Shown in pieces: positions 15,230 to 22,364 of a stretch of DNA of 64,000 nucleotides; position 1 is the stretch's first letter, and every line of letters starts with the position of its first letter. The position numbers and the translations under genes are program-made. The notes under the pieces were generated by a model. It worked only from the letters and a program-made list of their open reading frames with translations, ran no database searches and was not told the DNA's origin. Origin of the DNA: an uncultured Christensenella sp. (lineage in GTDB: Bacteria; Bacillota; Clostridia; Christensenellales; Borkfalkiaceae); contig CAJTXM010000002.1 in assembly GCA_910583545.1 (NCBI GenBank), positions 117,737-181,736 of the forward strand, given 5' to 3'.

Positions 15230-15954
15230 TTATTTATTTTGTATCCGACAGCGATATAAACGCGTTTTATACAGCAATTTTCGATTGCTTAAAAAGCGGA
15301 GGAATAATCACGTCGCGACAGGACTTTCAGCTCACACTCGGCGATACCGTAATAAACGTTGAAAACGACTGCACTAAATGCGAAGAAGTGAAAACGGCTT
15401 TATTGCTATACGACAGATATGCAAGCGACGATATAGCGTTCGCTCTGCGAAGCGGTGACAACAACAAAGAACAAACGGTATTCGGTTACGTTAAAATTCT
15501 GCTTAAAACGAAAGCGCCCGTCATAAAGCGTATGAACTTAGACGAAATTTTGAAATTCAACGCATTAACTTATAAAATCACGGGCGAGCTGCACCGCCTG
15601 AAAGGACTGCTGCGCTTTATCGAATGTGAAAACGGCGTACTCTACGCTCCGTATTCGCCCGATAATAATATTACGGATTTACTTGCCGAACACTTCAAAC
15701 ACAGGCTGTCTTGCGAAAAATTCGTAATACATGACATCAAAAGAAAGCTTGCGACCATCTATGACGGCAACAGTCTTCTTACAGGAAAAGTCGGCAATGC
15801 GGAAATTTACGTTTCCGAACGCGAAAAGGAATTTGAAAATCTGTGGAAAAAGTATTATAAATCGGTAAACATTGAAAGCCGTCCGCACACAAAACAAATG
15901 AAAGGCAGTATGCCTGTACGGTACTGGAAATTTTTGCCTGAAAAACAAGATTAA
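15226..15954 (+). CDS. DUF4130 protein (TIGR03915 putative DNA metabolism protein)
   Basis: A 242-residue protein. The central region (TYKITGELHRLKGLLRFIECENGVLYAPYSPDNNI, split here as TGELHRLKGLLRF and LYAPYSPDNNI) and the C-terminal RPHTKQMKGSMPVRYWKFLPE are typical of DUF4130, which in many bacteria is fused to, or encoded beside, a uracil-DNA glycosylase and always near the TIGR03916 radical SAM protein. Here the glycosylase domain is absent. Function is unknown; a DNA repair or modification role is inferred from gene linkage. It is translationally coupled to the rSAM gene by a 4-bp overlap and ends at a strong bidirectional hairpin. Confidence 0.85.
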   Translation: MIIYFVSDSDINAFYTAIFDCLKSGGIITSRQDFQLTLGDTVINVENDCTKCEEVKTALLLYDRYASDDIAFALRSGDNNKEQTVFGYVKILLKTKAPVIKRMNLDEILKFNALTYKITGELHRLKGLLRFIECENGVLYAPYSPDNNITDLLAEHFKHRLSCEKFVIHDIKRKLATIYDGNSLLTGKVGNAEIYVSEREKEFENLWKKYYKSVNIESRPHTKQMKGSMPVRYWKFLPEKQD

Positions 15955-15983
15955 AACAGGGCGCAAACATATGCGCCCTGTTT
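15954..15983. terminator. Bidirectional terminator
   Basis: aaacagggcgca pairs perfectly with tgcgccctgttt around a 6-nt loop, between the convergent DUF4130 and Mrp genes. Confidence 0.9.
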
Positions 15984-15984
15984 A

Positions 15985-16815
15985 TCAATTTAAATTTTTC
16001 ATAATTTTTTCATAGAATTCCGAAAGATAATTATTTTTCAGACTATCGATTTTTCCGCTGTCTGCAGATTTAGTCAGCTCCCTGTCGATAGGTAATTTTG
16101 CAACGGCGGTTATTCCGTTCTCCTTAGCGAAAGCGTCAACTCCGCTTTCTCCGAATACGGAAATTTTTCTACCGCAGTCGGGGCAGTTGATATAGCTCAT
16201 ATTTTCAACGATTCCGAGAATGGGAACATTCATCATATTAGCCATATTTACAGCTTTCTGCACTATCATTCCAACCAAATCCTGCGGAGTGGTAACGATA
16301 ATTATTCCGTCTAACGGAATGCTCTGAAATACCGTAAGCGGAACGTCGCCAGTTCCCGGCGGCATATCGATAAACATTATATCTACTCCCGTCCATATAA
16401 CGTCTGTCCAGAACTGCGAGACCGTGCCGGATATTAGCGAACCGCGCCAAACAACCGGCTCCGCTTCATTTTCCAACAGCACGTTCATAGACATAATCTG
16501 AATACCGCTGTCGGTCACAACAGGCAATATGCCGTTTTCACTTCCCCTTGCCCTGTCTTTCACACCGAACATTTTAGGAATGGAAGGCCCGGTAATATCT
16601 GCATCCATGATTGCAGTTACACGTCCGCTGTTCTGTGCGGCTGAAGCAAGCATTGCGCATGTCATAGACTTGCCCACACCGCCTTTTCCGCTGACGACTG
16701 CGATTACTTTTTTTATATCGCTGAATTTATTGGGTTCTTTGATAAGACTTTTCTTATCGCGCGAAGAACAGTTTTCTTTGCACGACGAACAGTCGTGAGA
16801 ACAATTTTCTGACAT
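15985..16815 (-). CDS. mrp: Mrp/NBP35-family iron-sulfur carrier ATPase
   Basis: A 276-residue P-loop ATPase that carries and delivers Fe-S clusters in the cytosol. The deviant Walker A SGKGGVGKS lies at residues 42-50. MDADITGPSIPKMFG, MPPGTGDVPLTVFQSIP and the C-terminal CPDCG cluster motif, used by the dimer, are all present. An unusual N-terminal stretch has four cysteines (C5, C9, C12, C16) that could hold a further cluster; it recalls eukaryotic Nbp35 in position but not in exact spacing. GAGAGG precedes the ATG. It is a single gene with its own promoter and a shared terminator. Confidence 0.92.
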   Translation of the reverse strand: MSENCSHDCSSCKENCSSRDKKSLIKEPNKFSDIKKVIAVVSGKGGVGKSMTCAMLASAAQNSGRVTAIMDADITGPSIPKMFGVKDRARGSENGILPVVTDSGIQIMSMNVLLENEAEPVVWRGSLISGTVSQFWTDVIWTGVDIMFIDMPPGTGDVPLTVFQSIPLDGIIIVTTPQDLVGMIVQKAVNMANMMNVPILGIVENMSYINCPDCGRKISVFGESGVDAFAKENGITAVAKLPIDRELTKSADSGKIDSLKNNYLSEFYEKIMKNLN

Positions 16816-16836
16816 TTTTTACCTCTCTTCTACACT

Positions 16837-16865
16837 ATTTTAGAATATAGACAAAAAATTGTCAA
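16837..16865 (-). promoter_or_regulatory. Promoter of mrp
   Basis: Minus strand: TTGACA (16860-16865), 17 bp, TAAAAT (16837-16842). Confidence 0.85.
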
Positions 16866-16885
16866 ACAAAACATAGTAAAGTTAC

Positions 16886-16914
16886 TTGCCAAACTAATCG
16901 TTTTCTGTTAGAAT
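16886..16914 (+). promoter_or_regulatory. Promoter of the SRP RNA gene
   Basis: TTGCCA (16886-16891), 17 bp, TAGAAT (16909-16914), placing the start at about 16921. Confidence 0.75.
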
Positions 16915-16920
16915 TATTTT

Positions 16921-17190
16921 ACTGTGCTAAGTGGGGAGTTAGCGGTGCCCTGTACCTGCAATCCGCTATAGCAGGACCGAACGTCTTTCTCGACGCAATA
17001 TGTGGAAGGCTGCGCCTTATAAGGGGTGTTGATATCAAGGTCTTATGCAACCGAACGCTGCGAACCGTGTCAGGATAGGGATATAGCAGCACTAAACAGC
17101 TAATTCGGTGTGCCATAAGGTAGCTTTGAAGTAGCTACCTGTAAGGTTTACGCTTCGGCTTATTGCGGCAAAAAAGACTGCACAGCTTTT
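16921..17190 (+). ncRNA. ffs: Signal recognition particle RNA, long form with Alu domain
   Basis: The gene-free stretch between mrp and the ABC permease is an SRP RNA. Near the 5' end, gtgctaagtgggg, agcggtgccctgtacctg and caatccgcta match the Bacillus scRNA Alu-domain sequences. ggtgttga and the domain-IV motif gtcagg...agcagcac, with an apical GGGA (GNRA-type) loop near 17078, form the Ffh-binding site. The terminal ctgtgc (about 16922) pairs with gcacag (17180-17185). The length of about 270 nt fits the large Bacillus/Clostridia class rather than 4.5S RNA. Domain IV has A-U pairs where many bacteria have G-C pairs under the tetraloop. Ends are approximate. Confidence 0.95.
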
Positions 17191-17195
17191 AAAAA

Positions 17196-17229
17196 AATAA
17201 TCCGTCCGAAAAATTTTCGGACGGTTATT
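17196..17229. terminator. Bidirectional terminator
   Basis: ccgtccgaaaa pairs with ttttcggacgg, with flanking aataa/ttatt extension and T-runs on both sides. It serves the SRP RNA and the convergent ABC permease gene. Confidence 0.85.
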
Positions 17230-17231
17230 TT

Positions 17232-18368
17232 TTATCTGTTGAACATAATCCTCTCGCTCTTGAACATAAAGCTTAACAGCGTTATCAAAGCCGCGGCAAC
17301 AACCAAATTTGAAATTATTGCAAGCACAAAACCGAGCGGCGTCAGTGTAAACGACATTAAAGCCGAAAATGCAAGTCCGCTACCGAGCAAAGGTATTGCA
17401 AATAAGCCGACAGCCGGCGCAGTCGTAAACATTGAAAATACACCTAAAAGAATAATAACTATCATCAAAGGAGCAATTAACGAATTAGCTTCTTTCACAC
17501 TCTTTGCAAACGCCGATACGATTGAGAACAGAGAAATTATGACAAGCACGACGGAAACTATCAGACCGAGCAACATAAAGTAATCTCCGACAGAATAGAA
17601 CGCCGCCGTTGCACCAGAAACTGCTCCGTCCATAAGTTTCGGCAAAGACAATATCAGCCCGATAAAACTTGAAAGTCCGCTCAACGTCGCAAAGCATGCA
17701 AGACTGATTATTTTTCCCAAAGCAAGTTGCCAACGCTTTATCGGAGTTATTAGTACGGTTGAAAGCGTCCCTCTCTCCTTTTCGCCTGCAATCGCTTCTG
17801 GCGCAAAAGCAATACAGCCCGACGCTAAAAGCGAGAACATAAGCATAGGCATTACCATTGAAAGAATTTTACCTGCCATATCCTTTTCTTCTGCAACGTC
17901 GCCACCTCCGCTTACGTTGACGCTGAACGCAGGACTTTTAAAAACTTCCAAAATCGCGTTTACCACATTAAAACCGTTCAAAGAATTATCTACAGAAGCA
18001 TTGAAATATATTTTAACGTCGGGCGGAACATCACCGCCGATTCCTTCAATGAAATCTTTCGGAAATGAAATCACAAGATCGAGATTTCCGTCTGTTACTG
18101 CGGTTTTAGCCGCCTCTTCGGATTCGTATTGCTTTAAATCAAGCACGGAAAGAAGCAACGGCGAGATTTTATCGTCCTCCGGTATATTGATTACATATGC
18201 AGTATATTTGTAATCTTCGTCAACTTTATTTACGTCTGACATAACCGTGCCCATTAAAGTATAGAGTAAAAATATCATAATACCGGGAAGAAAAACCGAT
18301 AAAACCATTCGTCTGTCTTTAAAAAAACGGGCAAACTCTTTTTTAATAATTGTTAATATATTCTTCAT
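17232..18368 (-). CDS. ABC-2 type (NatB-like) export permease
   Basis: A 378-residue permease with one N-terminal helix (about residues 20-42), a large extracytoplasmic loop of about 130 residues, and five or six further helices from about residue 175 onwards. The sequence GEKERGTLSTVLITPIKRWQ after the second helix is typical of NatB/ABC2_membrane_3 sodium or drug exporters. It pairs with the NatA-like ATPase, whose gene overlaps it by 4 bp. The substrate is unknown. Both genes are driven by a promoter with a G10 tract in its spacer, so expression may be phase variable. Confidence 0.85.
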   Translation of the reverse strand: MKNILTIIKKEFARFFKDRRMVLSVFLPGIMIFLLYTLMGTVMSDVNKVDEDYKYTAYVINIPEDDKISPLLLSVLDLKQYESEEAAKTAVTDGNLDLVISFPKDFIEGIGGDVPPDVKIYFNASVDNSLNGFNVVNAILEVFKSPAFSVNVSGGGDVAEEKDMAGKILSMVMPMLMFSLLASGCIAFAPEAIAGEKERGTLSTVLITPIKRWQLALGKIISLACFATLSGLSSFIGLILSLPKLMDGAVSGATAAFYSVGDYFMLLGLIVSVVLVIISLFSIVSAFAKSVKEANSLIAPLMIVIILLGVFSMFTTAPAVGLFAIPLLGSGLAFSALMSFTLTPLGFVLAIISNLVVAAALITLLSFMFKSERIMFNR

Positions 18369-19141
18369 ATGACGTCACCTGCCACTTCCCTGTAAATTCC
18401 GAAAAACGTATCCTCAAGACTTTTTTCCGCTGTCAGATTTTTAAGCGTATCTATCTTTGCGATTTTGCCGTTAATAATTATGCCCACGCGATCGCAAAGT
18501 TTTTCCACAAGGCTGAATATATGGGTGGAAAGAATAATCGTCTTACCGTCATTTTTAAGATCGCTTAAAAAGTCGGTGACAACTTTCGCCGTAAGAACGT
18601 CAAGCCCGTTTGTCGGTTCGTCGAATATAATAAAATCGGGGTCGTGCACTATGGATACGACGAGAGAAACTTTTTGTTTCATTCCCGTAGAAAGATTTGA
18701 AAATTTGACTTCCGCAAATCTGTCTATCCCGAATCGCGAAAACAGAACACGCTTGCGATTTTCTATCGCATTCTTTTCCATTCCGTAAAGTTCGCCGAAA
18801 AAGTTAAAAAGATAATTCGGAGTAAAAAAATCTTCAAGTTTTAATTCGCTTGTAAGAAAGCCTATATTGTGGCGCACTTCCTCATCGCTTGATACTATGC
18901 TCTTTCCGTCGATAAAAGCGTCACCGCTGTCGGGCTTGATCAAAGTTGCCAACATTCTTAACGTGGTGGTTTTGCCAGCGCCGTTCGGCCCCAATAAACC
19001 GAAAATTTCGCCTCTGTACGCCGTAAACGAAATATTGTCGACAGCAACCTTCAAAGCTTTATCGGCACGCTCAATTTTTTGCTGTTTTTTAGACAGCCTG
19101 AATGTCTTAGATAAATTTTCAACCTTTAAAATTTCTTCCAT
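18365..19141 (-). CDS. NatA-like ABC transporter ATPase
   Basis: Cytoplasmic ATPase of the exporter. Walker A GPNGAGKTT, signature LSTGMKQKVSL, Walker B FIIFDEPTNGLD and the switch His in STHIF are all intact. The start is placed at the ATG at 19141 (MEEILKVENL), giving 258 residues, because GAGG lies 5 nt upstream and because the -10 element of the predicted promoter (19172-19177) is too close to the upstream ATG at 19168 for that codon to lie in the transcript. The stop overlaps the permease start by 4 bp. Function is as in NatAB-type exporters; the substrate is not predicted. Confidence 0.9.
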   Translation of the reverse strand: MEEILKVENLSKTFRLSKKQQKIERADKALKVAVDNISFTAYRGEIFGLLGPNGAGKTTTLRMLATLIKPDSGDAFIDGKSIVSSDEEVRHNIGFLTSELKLEDFFTPNYLFNFFGELYGMEKNAIENRKRVLFSRFGIDRFAEVKFSNLSTGMKQKVSLVVSIVHDPDFIIFDEPTNGLDVLTAKVVTDFLSDLKNDGKTIILSTHIFSLVEKLCDRVGIIINGKIAKIDTLKNLTAEKSLEDTFFGIYREVAGDVI

Positions 19142-19171
19142 TGTATCCTCAACTGTATTATTATCCATATT

Positions 19172-19202
19172 AGTATACCCCCCCCCCTGAAAAATTTGTC
19201 AA
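19172..19202 (-). promoter_or_regulatory. Promoter of the Nat-like exporter with G10 tract in the spacer
   Basis: Minus strand: TTGACA (19197-19202), a 19-bp spacer whose last ten bases are G (19178-19187), then TATACT (19172-19177). The spacer is 2 bp over the optimum, so loss of two Gs would give 17 bp. The layout is that of a slippage-controlled promoter. Confidence 0.7.
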
Positions 19203-19236
19203 GCGTATTTAACGGGCTTTTTTGATTTATTATAAA

Positions 19237-19267
19237 AAAAGCAAGGATAAATATTCACCTTGCTTTT
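19237..19267 (-). terminator. Terminator of uppP
   Basis: Minus strand: aaagcaagg pairs with ccttgcttt and is followed by a T-run, just downstream of the uppP stop codon. Confidence 0.85.
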
Positions 19268-19271
19268 ATTA

Positions 19272-20084
19272 TCAGAATTTTCCGCAACAATACAAAACAA
19301 TGCAAACTATTGCAAGCGTCAAAAGATAGACGCTGAACCATTTATAATTGGCTTTTGCAATAATTTTGAGCATTACTTTGATTGCAAGAAGTCCGGCTAA
19401 GGCGGAAACGATAAATCCGAGCGCAATACACCAACCGTAAGTTGAACCGTTGGCGGAAAAATCCGCCTGTATTTCGCCTTTATAAAGCCCCTTGGCAAGC
19501 GACACGACGAAACTACCCAAAATTACGGGTATGCTCATAAGGAAAGAAAATTTAGCTACTTCTTCACTCTTTCCGCCTGCAATGGTTCCCGCGCAAATAG
19601 TAGAACCGCTCCTCGATATACCGGGAAGAACCGCAACTGCCTGAGCAACACCCATCGGAATTACAGTACGCCAACAAAGAGGAAGCTCGTTCTTTCTTTT
19701 CTTTGCTATTATTTCTGTGGTGAACAATACAGTTGCCGTAACTGTAAAGAATACGGCAAGTATAATGCCGAGATAGGCTGAACCTAACAACTTTTCGTCA
19801 ATTATGTCTTCAAGCAGGAACCCCACGACAGCGGCAGGCACCGAAGCTATTACAAGAAAACCTAACGTTTTAAAAGGCTTTTTAAACAGCGCAATTATAT
19901 CTTTATAATAGATGGCGCAAACCGCGACCAAAGTTCCGAGATGCAAAATAATCGAAAAGAACAGTCCGCCCTCGTCAATTCCGAACACGCGCAACAAAAA
20001 CGCAAGATGTCCGCTTGACGATACCGGTAAAAACTCCGTCAGTCCCTGTGTAAGACCTAATATTATAGCCTGCCAGATTTCCAT
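19272..20084 (-). CDS. uppP: Undecaprenyl-diphosphate phosphatase (UppP/BacA)
   Basis: A polytopic membrane phosphatase that recycles undecaprenyl pyrophosphate to the monophosphate carrier used in peptidoglycan synthesis; extra copies give bacitracin resistance. The N-terminal LTQGLTEFLPVSSSGHL (ExxxE/FLPVSSSGH motif) and the second motif VLPGISRSGSTI are both intact. There are about eight helices in 270 residues, the normal length. The ATG directly abuts the stop codon of the upstream lipoprotein gene, so the two are co-transcribed, and a terminator follows. Confidence 0.96.
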   Translation of the reverse strand: MEIWQAIILGLTQGLTEFLPVSSSGHLAFLLRVFGIDEGGLFFSIILHLGTLVAVCAIYYKDIIALFKKPFKTLGFLVIASVPAAVVGFLLEDIIDEKLLGSAYLGIILAVFFTVTATVLFTTEIIAKKRKNELPLCWRTVIPMGVAQAVAVLPGISRSGSTICAGTIAGGKSEEVAKFSFLMSIPVILGSFVVSLAKGLYKGEIQADFSANGSTYGWCIALGFIVSALAGLLAIKVMLKIIAKANYKWFSVYLLTLAIVCIVLYCCGKF

Positions 20085-22256
20085 TTATTTGCCTAAATCA
20101 AGCAGATCCTGATATCTGCTCTGATATTTCGTTACGGTAGTGTCCTTATTATAGTCGTTCAGTATTTTCGTTCTGATAGTCGTACTGACGTCGGACAGAT
20201 CGTTGCCTTTTATCCATTCAAAAAACAGATTTTCAAACGTTCCTTCGACTTCGATATTTTTCCAGTCGGGTACATAGACCGCACCGCCCTCTGCCTTAAA
20301 TACGTTAGTAACGTAAATAAGGTGCCAACCGTAATCGCCTGCGCAGACCGCAAACGTTCCGACGCCGCCGGCAACGGCTTTCTTTGCTGCATATTCAAAC
20401 TCTTTGATATAGCTTGTATCGTAAGCTGAAAGAGAATAGCCGATATAGTTGGACAATACGCTTGTATCGGTAGTATAAGCAAACTGCAACTCGTTTACGG
20501 CGCTCATTGCCTTATACTGGGGAGAGTCGGGCAACATTATGTTTCTATTGTCAAACTCGCCGAAATCTACTTTACCTTCGGCATAAATAAACTTGGAATA
20601 ATCTATATCATCATTGTCTTCACCATTACCGCTCTTTTTGAAAGTATCGGTTTTATAGTAATCCTTATTCTCTTTGGACGGCGTATAATTATTAGCGAAT
20701 TTGACACTGCCGTCACCGACAACGTAGTTTACATAGCTTTCAAACTCGGCAAGCATCTGGTCAATATTGAGCTTATTAGGTACAAGTGTATAGCTTTCGT
20801 CTTCGTTTTTGAAAACTTTACCGTTATAAGAATACTTTCCTTCGTATGCCTGAAGCTTTTTATATCTGCCGTCGTCTCCGCTGTTGTTTAGATTATCTTC
20901 AAAGAAAAGATAGTTGCGGTATGACTGCTGAGTATCGTTGCCTTTATAAAAATCGTTGCCTTCAGCTTCAAAGCTGTAATCGGTTTCGCCGTTGAACCAG
21001 GCACTGCGCTGATCTTCGGTTTTGATATCCCTCAAAAGATTGTTTCTCTGCGTATAATAATAATCGTCGTCACTGTCGTCGGTCTGAATACTTTTCAGCG
21101 TATTCAACTGAACGCTCTGACGGGAATTGAACGGCAACAGTATATTATATATAAAGCCGAACTGTGCAAAATTCAAGTTCTCGTCAAATTCCGTCCAGTC
21201 GCTGTCGGAAGTGTCCGGAGAATAAAGAATAAACGAAGTCGATGACATACTGCTCATTGCCGATTCGAATGCAGAAGTCGATTTGCCGTAATTTTCTGTC
21301 TGTGCAGACAGCAATTCTTCGTAAACGCTGTTAATATAATCGTTATTTAAAAGAAGTTTTTCCTCCTGCTCGTCCTCGTACATATCATAATACTTATTGA
21401 TAATACGGGACTCAAGCTGCGAAACGTATTCTATTTTTATATATTCCAAAGCTAAAATATCGGTAAGGTTTTCAGCTTCGGTCTTGCCGTCGACGAGGTT
21501 GTTACGGCGCAGGTTGTTCAGGAAGCTGTTGTAAGCCTTGACGCGCGTTGCCATAGTAGTTCCGTCGAGTGCGTCATCCTTATAAGTACCGCTGTTATCA
21601 AGAATGTATTTGCCGTAACCCGTATAAATGCCGTAATCGAGAACTTTTTCATTATTTTCGGTCTTTGCAGGATAATAATCATCCTGCTCGGTATTTACGT
21701 TTACGGGCGTAGAACGCGTTCCCGTACCTTTAAAGCCATCCTCTTCTTCGATAACGCTCTTTTCGAAATTATCAATTGCCGAGTTTACAGACGAATAAAG
21801 CTTGTAGGTAGCCAAATTTATTTCGTCTTCGTCGAGAAGCGCTTCGTATTTTTCAGCTTCGTCTTTTGCATTGTTGAATTTAGCTTTATTTTCATCCGTT
21901 GCTTTTTTATAAAGTTCAACGGTCGAATACTGAACGAGTACCGAATTATCTATCAATGCATTGAGAAGCATATTAAACGTTTCCTCATAAGAAGAACCGT
22001 TCTGAACGTAAGAATAGCCAACGTTCAGGAAGTACGAAATAAGCTCCCTCTTTATTATTTCGGAAGAAGATACAACGCTTTTGTAATCTTTTAATTCTCC
22101 CGTATCGAACTTTTCCGATTTTGAAATATCGACAGTCGCAATAACCTGCTCCATATCGAGCCTGTTATTCGTGGAAATCAGAGAACAGCCCGTAAACGTA
22201 GCACCGAACGCTATACACGAAGTTAAAGCGATTGCCGCAAATGTTTTTTTCTTCAT
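20085..22256 (-). CDS. PrsA/SurA-like lipoprotein
   Basis: A 723-residue secreted lipoprotein. The signal peptide is residues 1-24 with lipobox FTGC (Cys24). The long middle is rich in Asp, Asn, Tyr and Ser and resembles nothing I recognise. The C-terminal segment GTFAVCAGDYGWHLIYVTNVFKAEG (core YGWHLIYV) resembles the last strand of parvulin domains, which normally ends in a GyHiikv motif. In many Clostridia mfd is followed by a PpiC/PrsA foldase gene, and this gene follows mfd. It is probably a divergent extracytoplasmic foldase whose peptidyl-prolyl isomerase activity is doubtful. It has its own promoter and an AGGAG site. Confidence 0.65.
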   Translation of the reverse strand: MKKKTFAAIALTSCIAFGATFTGCSLISTNNRLDMEQVIATVDISKSEKFDTGELKDYKSVVSSSEIIKRELISYFLNVGYSYVQNGSSYEETFNMLLNALIDNSVLVQYSTVELYKKATDENKAKFNNAKDEAEKYEALLDEDEINLATYKLYSSVNSAIDNFEKSVIEEEDGFKGTGTRSTPVNVNTEQDDYYPAKTENNEKVLDYGIYTGYGKYILDNSGTYKDDALDGTTMATRVKAYNSFLNNLRRNNLVDGKTEAENLTDILALEYIKIEYVSQLESRIINKYYDMYEDEQEEKLLLNNDYINSVYEELLSAQTENYGKSTSAFESAMSSMSSTSFILYSPDTSDSDWTEFDENLNFAQFGFIYNILLPFNSRQSVQLNTLKSIQTDDSDDDYYYTQRNNLLRDIKTEDQRSAWFNGETDYSFEAEGNDFYKGNDTQQSYRNYLFFEDNLNNSGDDGRYKKLQAYEGKYSYNGKVFKNEDESYTLVPNKLNIDQMLAEFESYVNYVVGDGSVKFANNYTPSKENKDYYKTDTFKKSGNGEDNDDIDYSKFIYAEGKVDFGEFDNRNIMLPDSPQYKAMSAVNELQFAYTTDTSVLSNYIGYSLSAYDTSYIKEFEYAAKKAVAGGVGTFAVCAGDYGWHLIYVTNVFKAEGGAVYVPDWKNIEVEGTFENLFFEWIKGNDLSDVSTTIRTKILNDYNKDTTVTKYQSRYQDLLDLGK

Positions 22257-22319
22257 AAAGTTACTCCTGCAATCAGGTTAGAGCAAACAAAGTTACCCTA
22301 ATATAAAATATCAACCATA

Positions 22320-22348
22320 ATTATATAATGTTTTCCGCATTTAAGCAA
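22320..22348 (-). promoter_or_regulatory. Promoter of the lipoprotein-uppP operon
   Basis: Minus strand: TTGCTT (22343-22348), 17 bp, TATAAT (22320-22325). The -35 overlaps a weak 7-bp hairpin (aagcaaa/tttgctt) after the mfd stop codon. Confidence 0.75.
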
Positions 22349-22364
22349 ATCATTTTTGCTTGAT

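Noticed and set aside
16919..17116. 65-residue open frame on the minus strand
   Set aside because: It is antisense to the SRP RNA and has no ribosome binding site.
19142..19168. Upstream ATG for the NatA-like ATPase
   Set aside because: The -10 element TATACT ends 3 bp before it, so the codon would lie at or before the transcription start; the ATG at 19141 has an SD.
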